NCBI GenBank assembly: GCA_023388955.1
Contig: JAEWFH010000135.1
Span: 1-25,750 of the forward strand
DNA from: Pseudomonadota bacterium
GTDB lineage: Bacteria; Pseudomonadota; Gammaproteobacteria; Xanthomonadales; Xanthomonadaceae
Length of the DNA: 25,750 nt
Reading direction: 5' to 3'
Shown here: in pieces, positions 6,816 to 14,571 of the stretch
Numbering within the stretch: the first letter of the stretch is position 1
Layout: each line of letters starts with the position of its first letter
Translations under genes and position numbers: made by a program
Notes under the pieces: model-generated
What the model saw: only the letters and a program-made list of their open reading frames with translations
The model's database searches: none
Told to the model about the DNA's origin: nothing

Positions 6816-7688
6816 CTACATGCTGTAGGTCAGTACCAGGCCATGCACCAGCTTGGCCCAGCCATCGATCAGGACGAACAGCAGCAGCTTGAGCGGCAGC
6901 GATACCGTCGTCGGCGACATCATCATCATGCCCAGCGCCAGCAGGATGTTGCCCACCACCAGGTCGATGATCAGGAACGGCAGGAAGATCAGGAAGCCGA
7001 TCTGGAACGCCGCGGTCAGCTCGCTGACCGTGAAGGCCGGCACGATCACGATGAAGTCGTCGACCCCGACCTCGTCGCGCTTGCCCGGTGGCAGCAGCCG
7101 CTGCGCGCTGCGCAGGAAGAAGGCCCGCTCGGTATCGCTGGAATGGTGGATGAGGAAGGCGCGCAGCGGTTCCTTGCCGACTTCCACCAGTTCGAGCATC
7201 CGCGCGACGTCCATGCCGTCCAGCCCCCGGCTGGTACCCGGACCGGCCGGGTCGTCCGCCTGGCCCGCGATCGCCTCGTCCTCCACGCCCGGGTCCACCG
7301 CGGTGGCGGGGGGACCGGCGAGGGCCGCACTGCTGTCCACGCTGGTGGTGATTCCCGCAGGGTTGCGCACCGCGACCATGGCCACCGCCGTCGTCCCTGG
7401 CCGCGCCGGCGCGGTGGCGACGTGCGCGGGCGGGGGCCGCCCCTCGAGGTGTGCATCCACCACCGCGTGCGTATCCAGGATCACCGGATACATGACGTAG
7501 ATGGACAACACGATCGCCAGCCCGTTGATCACCACGTTGGGCGGAACCTGCTGCAGTCCCAGCGCATTGCGCAGCAGGCTCAGCACCACCACGATCTTGG
7601 TGAACGAGGTCACCATCACCGCCACGAACGGCGCCAGCGCCAGGCTGACGACGACCAGGATGATGAGTGCCGGGGAAAACGACTCCAC
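6816..7688 (-). CDS. sctR: Type III secretion export gate protein SctR (FliP/YscR family) with a large insertion
   Basis: SctR forms the core of the export gate. Family hallmarks are clear: TSFTKIVVVLSLLRNALGLQ (residues about 28-47) and PPNVVINGLAIVLS, then in the C-terminal half PAFTVSELTAAFQIGFLIFL, DLVVGNILLALGMMMMSP and LIDGWAKLVHGL. The protein has 290 residues, against about 215-220 in typical SctR. The excess is a Pro/Ala/Gly-rich, low-complexity segment at residues about 84-156, inside the loop between membrane segments 2 and 3, which faces the periplasm. The start is GTG at 7688, 3 bases after the sctQ stop. The flanking core is intact and in one frame, so I read this as a real insert and not a frameshift. 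Confidence 0.93.
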   Translation of the reverse strand: MESFSPALIILVVVSLALAPFVAVMVTSFTKIVVVLSLLRNALGLQQVPPNVVINGLAIVLSIYVMYPVILDTHAVVDAHLEGRPPPAHVATAPARPGTTAVAMVAVRNPAGITTSVDSSAALAGPPATAVDPGVEDEAIAGQADDPAGPGTSRGLDGMDVARMLELVEVGKEPLRAFLIHHSSDTERAFFLRSAQRLLPPGKRDEVGVDDFIVIVPAFTVSELTAAFQIGFLIFLPFLIIDLVVGNILLALGMMMMSPTTVSLPLKLLLFVLIDGWAKLVHGLVLTYSM

Positions 7689-7691
7689 GCG

Positions 7692-7973
7692 TCAGCTCCA
7701 GGAGCGCAGGCGCACGCCGAGCGTGTCGCCCACCGCCACCAGCTCGCCGCGGCCGACCTCGCGGCCGTTTGCGCGGATGGCGACGTTGGCCCCTTCCAGG
7801 TTCGCCGGCAGCGCGAACACGTAGCCGGGCTGCAACTGGGCCAGGTCGGACAGGGCCACCTCCAGCCGGCCGAGCTCGAACTGGACCTGCACCGGCAGGC
7901 TGCCCACCGGCGTGCCTGACGCCTCCCCGGCCTGGGCCGCCTCGTTCGCCACCTGCTGCTCGTCGTCGCTCAT
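7692..7973 (-). other. Internal translation start in sctQ giving a 93-residue SctQ-C form
   Basis: Inside sctQ, in the same frame, CAGGAGACAACG directly precedes an ATG at 7973, so AGGAG lies about 6 bases from the start. The resulting 93-residue product begins MSDDEQQVANEAAQAG and contains the whole SPOA domain. YscQ, SpaO and relatives are known to produce such a short C-terminal form that assembles with the full-length protein. The spacing and strength of this site make the same likely here (inference). Confidence 0.7.
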
Positions 7974-8750
7974 CGTTGTCTCCTGGTCTTCGCTTCCGGG
8001 CACGCCCGGTCCTGTCACACACCAGCCGCGGGGGCCCTGCTCCACCGGCCAGGCGAGCCCCGCAGCGCGCGCCCGCACCGGCGGCGGCGCGGAAACACGC
8101 CCGGCCACGATCACTGCGCCGGGCACCAGCCGCGCCCACTCGGCGCGCGGCACCCGCGGGCCGTCCATCCGCACCGTGACCGGAGCCGGCAGGGCGCGCC
8201 ATGGCGCCAGCGCGTCCTCCAGCCCCGCCTCGTCCACCGCCTCGGCCCTGGCCAGCAACGCCTGCAGCCGCGACAACGGCAACCAGAGCATGCCGCCGGG
8301 GTCGTCATCGCCACCGGGCTGCGCGCCCACGCGGAAACGCAGCCACGCCCCCTCGCCCGCGGTCACCTCGGCAACGGGATCGTCGCCACCGGCCACCGCC
8401 GGCACCAGCGTCATGCCGAGCGCCTGGCTCAGCCTCACCAGCCGCGCCTCCTGCGCCAGGCTCCAGGCCAGCACCCGGGAGCGGCCGGAATGCTCGGCCC
8501 AGTGCAGCCCTTCCGGCACGGTCCCCTCGCGGGGATCCAGCGCCAGTGCCAGCCGCGCACCATCGGAGTCGATCGCGAAGGTTTCCTCCGGAGGCGGCGC
8601 ATCACCGGGCCCGAACGCCAACGTGCCGCCGCCCTCCACCGGCCACCGGCGCGGTTGCCGGAACAGCGCCTGGAGCACGGCTGCACGTTGCTCCGGAATG
8701 CGCGGCAGGCGCGCCGCCACGGGGAGCACCACTTCGTTCACGTCACCCAT
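7692..8750 (-). CDS. sctQ: Type III secretion sorting platform protein SctQ (FliN/YscQ family)
   Basis: SctQ forms the cytoplasmic pods that link SctK to SctL-SctN and sort substrates. The 352-residue product has a divergent N-terminal half rich in Ala, Arg and Pro and a well-conserved C-terminal SPOA (FliN-like) domain at residues about 285-350. The domain includes LPVQVQFELGRLEVALSDLA, then PGYVFAL, and a final GRGELVAVGDTLGVRLRSW. The ATG at 8750 overlaps the end of the response regulator gene by 8 bases, and the stop is 3 bases before sctR. An internal ATG at 7973 with a strong ribosome binding site would give a separate C-terminal form. Confidence 0.92.
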   Translation of the reverse strand: MGDVNEVVLPVAARLPRIPEQRAAVLQALFRQPRRWPVEGGGTLAFGPGDAPPPEETFAIDSDGARLALALDPREGTVPEGLHWAEHSGRSRVLAWSLAQEARLVRLSQALGMTLVPAVAGGDDPVAEVTAGEGAWLRFRVGAQPGGDDDPGGMLWLPLSRLQALLARAEAVDEAGLEDALAPWRALPAPVTVRMDGPRVPRAEWARLVPGAVIVAGRVSAPPPVRARAAGLAWPVEQGPRGWCVTGPGVPGSEDQETTMSDDEQQVANEAAQAGEASGTPVGSLPVQVQFELGRLEVALSDLAQLQPGYVFALPANLEGANVAIRANGREVGRGELVAVGDTLGVRLRSWS

Positions 8751-9348
8751 GACCCAGCGCCACCTTCATCAGGTCGGGGAGCGAACGCACCCCCAGCTTG
8801 TTCATCATGTTCGCCCGGTGCAGCTCGACCGTCTTGATGCTGATGCCGAGGATGTCGGCAATGATCTTGTTGGGCTTGCTGGCGACCACCAGGTCCAGCA
8901 CCTGGCGCTCGCGCGGACTCAGCCGGCCAAGCGCCTCGCTGGCGCCGCGGACCCGGGTCAGCGCCGCGTTGATGGCATCGACCAGGACCTCGTCGCCGAA
9001 CGGCTTCTCCAGGAAGTTCGCCGCGCCCTTGCGCATCGCCTCCACCGCCAGCGGCACGTCGCCATGGGCGGTCACGAACACCAGCGGGATCGCGTCACCG
9101 CGGCGGCGCAACTCTTCCTGCAGCTGCACGCCGCTCATCTCCGGCATGCGGATGTCCGAGACCAGGCACTCCACGCTGCCGGCCGGGGCCGGGGCGCCTT
9201 CGCCCCGGGCCTCCAGGAAAGCCGGTGCCGACCCGTAGGACTCCACCTCGAAGCCCGCGGTCTCCAGCAACCACGCGGTGGAATCCCGGAACCCTTCGTT
9301 GTCGTCCACCAGGTGGACCCGGGTACTGCTTGCCGGCCGCTCAGCCAT
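8743..9348 (-). CDS. FixJ/NarL-type response regulator controlling the T3SS locus (putative)
   Basis: This 201-residue regulator has an N-terminal receiver domain with acidic pair D15-D16, phosphorylation site D65 in VSDIRMPEMSG, T93 in FVTAHGD and K115 in LEKPF. The C-terminal LuxR-type helix-turn-helix (about 142-197) reads LSPRERQVLDLVV and GISIKTVELHRANMMNKLG. This architecture is typical of FixJ-type transcription activators. The gene is 19 bp after the histidine kinase and overlaps sctQ by 8 bp, so it is the second gene of the kinase-regulator-sctQRST operon. Control of the T3SS is inferred from this arrangement. The targets may be the palindromes in the nearby intergenic regions. Confidence 0.93.
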   Translation of the reverse strand: MAERPASSTRVHLVDDNEGFRDSTAWLLETAGFEVESYGSAPAFLEARGEGAPAPAGSVECLVSDIRMPEMSGVQLQEELRRRGDAIPLVFVTAHGDVPLAVEAMRKGAANFLEKPFGDEVLVDAINAALTRVRGASEALGRLSPRERQVLDLVVASKPNKIIADILGISIKTVELHRANMMNKLGVRSLPDLMKVALGHG

Positions 9349-9367
9349 GGCCTGGTACCTCCATCAT

Positions 9368-10483
9368 CTATGCCCGTCCTTCCGCTACAGGCAGGGTGAA
9401 CCCGAATACGCTGCCGCCCGCCGGTGACGGTTCGAAGAACATCCGCCCCTCGTGGTACTCGATGATCGAGCGGCAGATCGCCAGGCCGATGCCCAGGCCG
9501 TCGGCCTTGGTGGTGAAGAAGGGGGAGAACAGCTGGTCCTGCTGGGACTTGCTGAGGCCGCTGCCGCGGTCGACGACGCGGACCTCGACGTCGCCGTCCA
9601 GGTTCACCCGTCCCTCCACCCGCAGCGCGCGCTCGCCGGCGGGGGTCTCGCGCATCGCCTCGATGGCGTTCTTGACCAGGTTGAGCAGCACCTGCTCGAC
9701 CATCACCCGGTCGGCGTACACCTCGGGCAGGTCGGCAGGCAGCGCCAACTCGATGCACAGCTGCTGGCGCTCGGCCTCCAGGCGCAGCAACTCCAGGACG
9801 GTATCGGCGATGCGCGCCAGCTGGTGCGCGGAGCGCCGCGGCTCGCGGGCGCGGACGAACTCCCGGACCCGCGCGATCACCGCGCTGGCATGCTCGGCCT
9901 GGGTGCGGGCGGCCTGCAGGGCGCGCTCGACCTGGACCGGGCCACCGGCCTGGCCGACCAGGCGCAGGCTGCCGTTGAGGTAGTTGACGATCGCCGCCAG
10001 CGGCTGGTTGAGCTCATGGGCCAGCGTGGCCGCCATCTCGCCGACCGACATCAGCCGCGAGGTGAACAGCAGCTTTTCCTGCTGGCTCTTGTGCGAATCC
10101 AGCACTTCGATGCGTTCGGAGATATCGACCGCGGTCAGCAGGTCCAGCGGCTGTCCCTCGTCCTGCACGCGGCCCCAGTGGAGGCTGTACCAGCGGCCGT
10201 TGTGCGGCAGGCGCACGTCGCGCCGGCCAGTGGGGCTGCCGCTGTCATCGCCGGTGGACCCGGGATGGAGTTCACGCACCAGCCGCTCGCGCGAGACATG
10301 GCCGGGCACCGGCCCGAACTGGTCGTGGTACCGCCGGTTGCCCGCGACCAGTTGGCCCGAGCCGAGCGCGAAGGCCGCGCAGGCGACCGGAATCGCCTCG
10401 AGCAATGCCTCCAGCGATGGCACCGCGGTTGCCGTGCCAGCGGCGTCGCCACCGGGTCGTGTCGTCCCCCCTGGTACTCCCAT
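9368..10483 (-). CDS. Soluble PAS-type sensor histidine kinase (FixL-like)
   Basis: From the ATG at 10483 the kinase has 371 residues; GGGGAG lies 9 bases upstream. A further upstream start at 10528 would overlap a palindrome and has no such site. The N-terminal part (about 22-125) looks like a PAS domain. The H-box is TLAHELNQPLAAIVNYL with H156. The N-box is LLNLVKNAIEAM, the G1 box is VVDRGSGL, and the F and G2 boxes lie in FSPFFTTKADGLGIGLAICR. There are no membrane segments or signal peptide, so it senses a cytoplasmic cue. It has no own receiver and is paired with the regulator 19 bp downstream. It is the first gene of the operon that ends in sctT and is divergent from the FliO-like gene. 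Confidence 0.92.
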   Translation of the reverse strand: MGVPGGTTRPGGDAAGTATAVPSLEALLEAIPVACAAFALGSGQLVAGNRRYHDQFGPVPGHVSRERLVRELHPGSTGDDSGSPTGRRDVRLPHNGRWYSLHWGRVQDEGQPLDLLTAVDISERIEVLDSHKSQQEKLLFTSRLMSVGEMAATLAHELNQPLAAIVNYLNGSLRLVGQAGGPVQVERALQAARTQAEHASAVIARVREFVRAREPRRSAHQLARIADTVLELLRLEAERQQLCIELALPADLPEVYADRVMVEQVLLNLVKNAIEAMRETPAGERALRVEGRVNLDGDVEVRVVDRGSGLSKSQQDQLFSPFFTTKADGLGIGLAICRSIIEYHEGRMFFEPSPAGGSVFGFTLPVAEGRA

Positions 10484-10503
10484 CAGCCGACACTCCCCCT
10501 GCC

Positions 10504-10528
10504 AGTGGCATGCCACTCGAAGTGGCAC
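10504..10528. promoter_or_regulatory. Palindrome plus third half-site AGTGGCA in the divergent intergenic region
   Basis: AGTGGCATGCCACT (10504-10517) is a perfect palindrome, followed at 10521 by another AGTGGCA in direct orientation, 17 bases from the first. It lies in the 93-bp gap between the divergent histidine kinase and FliO-like genes, a position suited to a site that controls both operons. The cognate FixJ/LuxR-type regulator is an obvious but untested candidate to bind it. Confidence 0.5.
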
Positions 10529-10576
10529 GGGTCGCTGCTACCGTACCCCGCAACCGAACCAGGGAACCACCCGACG

Positions 10577-10990
10577 ATGCGACCGTGCCCCCTCCTCCCC
10601 GGCCTGGCCCTGGCCAGCCTCCCGTTGCCCGCCCTGTCCGCCGCTCCCGCCACGGACGGTGGCACGGGCCTGGTCGCGGACCTGATTGCGGTGGTGGTCC
10701 CGGTGCTGCTGGTCATCGGCGTCCTCGTTGCAGTGCTGTACCACGCGCGGCGGCGCAATCGCCTGACCGGTCCCGACGCGGCGCTGTCGGTTGTACAGAT
10801 CCTGCCCGTTGGCCCGCGCGAACGCGTCGTGGTCGTGCGCACCCGCAACGACCGCTACCTGGCCGTCGGCGTTGGCACGCAGGCCCTGAGCCTGATCGCA
10901 GAACTTGATCCACGGGATGTGGCACTCGATCCCCCTGCACGTTCCGACGGTGACCCCGGTAGCGCCCCGGGGTGGCAAACACGCGACTAA
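10577..10990 (+). CDS. FliO-like membrane protein next to sctV
   Basis: The 137-residue product has a hydrophobic N-terminus MRPCPLLPGLALASLPLPAL that could be a cleaved signal sequence, a single membrane helix at about 34-56, a basic YHARRRNR stop-transfer, and a small C-terminal domain at about 69-110. The stretch SVVQILPVGPRERVVVVRTR followed by RYLAVGVG and LIAEL has the pattern of the FliO/MopB family, which in flagella helps assemble the FliP (SctR) ring. Injectisomes are usually said to lack FliO, so this placement just before sctV is unusual. AGGGA lies 13 bases before the ATG. It is divergent from the kinase gene and 187 bp before sctV. The family assignment is from the pattern only. 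Confidence 0.75.
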   Translation: MRPCPLLPGLALASLPLPALSAAPATDGGTGLVADLIAVVVPVLLVIGVLVAVLYHARRRNRLTGPDAALSVVQILPVGPRERVVVVRTRNDRYLAVGVGTQALSLIAELDPRDVALDPPARSDGDPGSAPGWQTRD

Positions 10991-11034
10991 TGGTGCTAGC
11001 TTCGAGCCTGTCACTCAAGGGCAGGTATTGACCC

Positions 11035-11050
11035 CTGGGGACAACCCCAG
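11035..11050 (+). promoter_or_regulatory. Hairpin in the sctV leader
   Basis: CTGGGG-ACAA-CCCCAG forms a 6-bp stem with a tetraloop in the 187-bp gap between the FliO-like gene and sctV. No T tract follows, so it is not an intrinsic terminator. It could stabilise or regulate the sctV leader. I see no convincing sigma70 promoter in this gap. Confidence 0.3.
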
Positions 11051-11177
11051 CTGACGGGAAGGCATTCCACCCCCCCTCCCAGCCGGGGCCACAGGGCCAC
11101 GGGGCCCGGCGGCGGCGCGGTCACGGATGACTGCCGCTGACACAGGCGGAAGGACGGACGGGTACAGGGGGAAGTGC

Positions 11178-13229
11178 GTGCGCGAGCTGATCGGTTCATT
11201 GCTGGCCCCGCCGCAAGGTGCGGGCCCGCGGCGCCGCAATGGCTACAGCGACCTGGTGCTGGCGGCGGGCGCGGTGACGATCATCACCCTGATGATCCTG
11301 CCGCTGCCGCTGGCGGTGATCGATACCCTGGTCGCCTTCAACATCGCCATCGGCTTCGCCCTGCTGCTGCTGGCGATCTACATCCCGTCGCCGGTCGCCT
11401 TCTCCAGCTTCCCCAGCGTGCTGCTGCTGACCACGCTGTTCCGGCTTGCGCTGTCGATCGCGATCACCAAGTCGATCCTGATCAACGCCGACGCCGGCCA
11501 CATCATCGACACCTTCGGCAACATGGTCGCCGGCGGCAACCTGGTCGTCGGCCTGGTGGTGTTCCTGATCATCACCGTGGTGCAGTTCATCGTGGTCGCC
11601 AAGGGCGCCGAGCGCGTGGCCGAGGTCGCCGCGCGCTTCACCCTGGACGCCATGCCGGGCAAGCAGCTGTCGATCGACTCCGACCTGCGCTCGGGGCTGC
11701 TGGACAAGGACGAGGCACGCCGCAAGCGGCGCCTGCTGGAAACCGAGAGCCAGCTCTACGGCAGCCTCGACGGCGCGATGAAGTTCGTGAAGGGCGACGC
11801 CATCGCCGGCATCGTGATCATCATCATCAACCTGCTCGGCGGCCTGGCGGTGGGCGTGCTGCAGCACGACATGGAACTGGGCGAGGCGACCCAGACCTAC
11901 AGCATCCTGACCATTGGCGACGGCCTGGTCTCGCAGATCCCGGCGATCCTGGCGGCGATTTCCGCCGGCCTGGTGGTCACCCGCACCGCTGGCGAGGAGG
12001 AGGACGCCCACCTGGGCGCGGCGATCACCCGCCAGGTCTCCGCGCAGCCGCGCATCGCGCTGATCACCGGCGTGCTGTCGCTGCTGATGATGCTGGTACC
12101 GGGCTTCCCGACCCTGGTGTTCGGGCTGATCGGCGTCGCCCTGCTCGGCTTCTCGGCCTGGCGCTACCGCCACGAGTACGACGTGCTGCGCCGCGCCTTC
12201 CGGGTCAGCGACGCGGAGATGGCAAGCGTCCACGAGCCGGTGGAAACCGATGACCTGGCACCGCCGGCGCCACTGCAGCTCGCCGTCGCCCCCTCGCTCG
12301 TGGACGCGCTTGGCGGCAAACAGCCGATCCAGGACGGCGTGCTGGCCACCGCCCAGCAATTGCGCGAACGCACCGGGGTGCCACTGCCGGCCCCCGCGTT
12401 CCGGATCGACCCGTCGCTGGGCCCCCACAGCTACCGGCTGACCGCCTTTGGCGGACGCATCGCCTCCGGCGTGGTCCCCGAGGGGCGGCATTTCCGTCCC
12501 GCCGGCGCCGGTGCCGAGCCCGGTCGCGCGCCGCCGGGCTTCTACCCCGCCCTGCCGGGCGAGTGGGTGGAGCCGGCCGAGGGCACGGAGCCGCCGCAGC
12601 GCGCGATGCAGTCCCACCTGAGGCAGGCACTGGAACGCCGGATGGGCGGTTTCATCGGGATCCAGGAAACCTCGCAGCTGTTCGCCAGGATGCAGCGCGA
12701 CTACCCCGACCTGATCAAGGAGATGTTGCGCGTGGTGGCCCCGCAGCGCGTATCCGACGTGCTGCGCCGGCTGGCCGAGGAAGGCGTGCCGATGCGCAAC
12801 CTGCGCGACGTGTTCGAAGCCATCACCGACGTCGGCGGCCGCGAGAAGGACGTGGTGCTGTTGACCGAGTACGTGCGTGTCGCGCTCAAGCGGGAGATCG
12901 CCGAACGCTACGCCGACGACGAACGCACGCTGCACGTGCTGCTGATCCATCCGGAACTGGAAGACCGGCTGCGCCAGTCGGTGCGGGTGGCCGGCGGTGC
13001 CAGCCAGCTTGCGATCGCGCCCGAGACCGCGGCGCGGCTGACCGGCGAAGTGCGCGGCCACCTGGCACGCCAGCAGCCCGGCGTGCACCCGGTGCTGCTG
13101 TGTTCACTCGACGTGCGCCGGCACCTGCGCAAGCTGCTGGAGAACGACTTCTTCAGCCTGCCGGTGCTGTCCTACCAGGAGCTGGCTCCGGACCTCCGCA
13201 TCGTTCAATCGGGGCAGATCAACGCATGA
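11178..13229 (+). CDS. sctV: Type III secretion major export gate protein SctV (FlhA/YscV family)
   Basis: SctV is the large export gate protein, with a membrane domain for proton-driven export and a cytoplasmic ring that binds chaperone-substrate pairs. I chose the GTG at 11178, which has GGGGGA five bases upstream and gives 683 residues. An ATG at 11127 adds 17 unconserved residues and lacks a ribosome binding site. The N-terminal half has about eight hydrophobic segments beginning DLVLAAGAVTIITLMILPLP, with the family signature PGKQLSIDSDLRSGLL and DEARRKRRLLETESQLYGSL. The C-terminal half is the cytoplasmic domain, ending LPVLSYQELAPDLRIVQSGQ. Its stop overlaps the sctD start (ATGA). Confidence 0.95.
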   Translation: MRELIGSLLAPPQGAGPRRRNGYSDLVLAAGAVTIITLMILPLPLAVIDTLVAFNIAIGFALLLLAIYIPSPVAFSSFPSVLLLTTLFRLALSIAITKSILINADAGHIIDTFGNMVAGGNLVVGLVVFLIITVVQFIVVAKGAERVAEVAARFTLDAMPGKQLSIDSDLRSGLLDKDEARRKRRLLETESQLYGSLDGAMKFVKGDAIAGIVIIIINLLGGLAVGVLQHDMELGEATQTYSILTIGDGLVSQIPAILAAISAGLVVTRTAGEEEDAHLGAAITRQVSAQPRIALITGVLSLLMMLVPGFPTLVFGLIGVALLGFSAWRYRHEYDVLRRAFRVSDAEMASVHEPVETDDLAPPAPLQLAVAPSLVDALGGKQPIQDGVLATAQQLRERTGVPLPAPAFRIDPSLGPHSYRLTAFGGRIASGVVPEGRHFRPAGAGAEPGRAPPGFYPALPGEWVEPAEGTEPPQRAMQSHLRQALERRMGGFIGIQETSQLFARMQRDYPDLIKEMLRVVAPQRVSDVLRRLAEEGVPMRNLRDVFEAITDVGGREKDVVLLTEYVRVALKREIAERYADDERTLHVLLIHPELEDRLRQSVRVAGGASQLAIAPETAARLTGEVRGHLARQQPGVHPVLLCSLDVRRHLRKLLENDFFSLPVLSYQELAPDLRIVQSGQINA

Positions 13230-14494
13230 GCAGCGACGACCACATCGAGGCCGTGGACCCGCAGCAGCCAGTACCGCTGGTGCTGCGCATCCTTTCCGGC
13301 CTGCACGACGGTGCCAGCCGGGTCCTGTCGGAGCAGGAAATGCTGCTGATCGGCAGCGGGGAGGACTGCGACATCATCCTGTCCGACCCCGGCGTGGCCC
13401 GGCACCACGCAATGGTGCTGCGCCATGGCGACACCCTTTCGCTGCGGGCAATCGATGCCGCGCTGGAGTTCGACGGCGACCCGCTGGAGCCGGGTGACCC
13501 GATCGATCTGCCGCAGTTGCAACCCGCCCGGCTGGGCGGGGTTTCGATCGCGATCGGCCCGGCCGACGACGAAGGCTGGACCACGCTGGGCGCCAGGCCC
13601 GGGATGGTGGCCACCACGCCCGTGCAGGCCGCGCCGGCCCGGCGTCCGTTCCTGCCTACCGCGCTGGTCGCCGTCGCGCTGCTGTCGCTGGTTTCGGTCG
13701 GCATCTACGCGATGGTGCGACCGGACAGCGCACCGCGCGCCACGCCGCAGGAGCGCATCGCCGAGCTGGCCAGCGAGCACGGCGTGCGCGACACCAGCGT
13801 CATCGACGGCCAGGGCAAGTCGCTGGTGCTGGCCGGCACCGTCGAGGATCCCGCCGCGGCGCGCCGCCTGCAGGAACGGATCGACGAGGAATCGCTGCCG
13901 GTGGAACTGCGCCTGCGTACCGGCGAGAACGTCGCCCTGGACGTGCGCGAGGTCCTGCGCACCTTCGGCATCACCGCCGACACGCGCTACGAGGGCGACG
14001 GCGCGGTACGGGTGGAGCCGGAGGCGGATTTCGAGGACTGGTCGGCGCTGGCCGAGGCGGGCCGCTCGCGCGTCATGCGCGACATCAACGGCTTTGCCGA
14101 ACTGCTTCCGCCGCGCGACGCACCGCTACTGCTGGCCGACGGCAAGCCCGCTCCGCCACCGCCGGCACGGGTACGCCTGATCAACTGGGTGAACGGCGAC
14201 GACCCGCACGTGATCGCCTCCGACGGCGAGGTCTACCGCCCCGGCGAGCAGCTGCCCGGCGAGCGCGGCCTGCTGGCCGGGATCAGCGAAAAGGGCGCAT
14301 TGGCCGTGCGCGGCGGCCTGATCCACAAGCTCCGCATGGAGCCGTCCGACGAAAGCCCCCAGGCGGCGGAGGACGCCGATGGCACCGTTGTCGCCGATGC
14401 CGGTTCCGCGGACGCTCCCATCGACACCCCAATCGACGACCCCGTGGACGTGCCCGCCGCGCCTTCCGGCACGGCCACCCCCTCCGCCCAATGA
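13226..14494 (+). CDS. sctD: Type III secretion inner-membrane ring protein SctD (YscD/PrgH family)
   Basis: SctD forms the outer of the two inner-membrane rings. The 422-residue product has an N-terminal cytoplasmic FHA-like domain (about 18-112, with LLIGSGEDCDIILSDPGVAR and HHAMV), a single membrane helix at about 143-163, and a periplasmic part of BON-like ring-building repeats (about 175-360). The final 50 residues are an acidic Pro/Asp/Ala-rich tail. The start overlaps the sctV stop as ATGA. The order sctD-F-I-J downstream is the same as prgH-I-J-K of Salmonella SPI-1, while the FHA part is typical of the YscD group. Confidence 0.92.
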   Translation: MSSDDHIEAVDPQQPVPLVLRILSGLHDGASRVLSEQEMLLIGSGEDCDIILSDPGVARHHAMVLRHGDTLSLRAIDAALEFDGDPLEPGDPIDLPQLQPARLGGVSIAIGPADDEGWTTLGARPGMVATTPVQAAPARRPFLPTALVAVALLSLVSVGIYAMVRPDSAPRATPQERIAELASEHGVRDTSVIDGQGKSLVLAGTVEDPAAARRLQERIDEESLPVELRLRTGENVALDVREVLRTFGITADTRYEGDGAVRVEPEADFEDWSALAEAGRSRVMRDINGFAELLPPRDAPLLLADGKPAPPPPARVRLINWVNGDDPHVIASDGEVYRPGEQLPGERGLLAGISEKGALAVRGGLIHKLRMEPSDESPQAAEDADGTVVADAGSADAPIDTPIDDPVDVPAAPSGTATPSAQ

Positions 14495-14571
14495 CCCAAG
14501 GCAACCAACAGGCCCCGTGAGCAGGCCGAATGCTCGCCACGCAGTGCAAACCGTCACAAGGAGAAAGCCCG

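Noticed and set aside
7700..8202. Extended frame continuing upstream of sctT through sctS, sctR and sctQ
   Set aside because: Only the last 262 codons encode a recognisable protein (SctT). The upstream part overlaps other real genes in another frame.
10520..10540. Sigma54-like promoter TGGCACG-N-TGCT upstream of the FliO-like gene
   Set aside because: The distance between GG and GC is one base too long and no sigma54 activator domain is encoded; the response regulator lacks an AAA+ domain.
11000..11177. PIP box (TTCGN-N15-TTCGN) or HrpL box upstream of sctV
   Set aside because: Only single TTCG stretches are present and no GGAACC-N16-CCAC pair was found here or before the other operons.
12563..13225. 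Amino-terminal extension of sctD within sctV
   Set aside because: The frame overlaps the conserved C-terminal domain of SctV. The ATGA overlap at 13226 is a normal coupled start and gives the expected SctD length.
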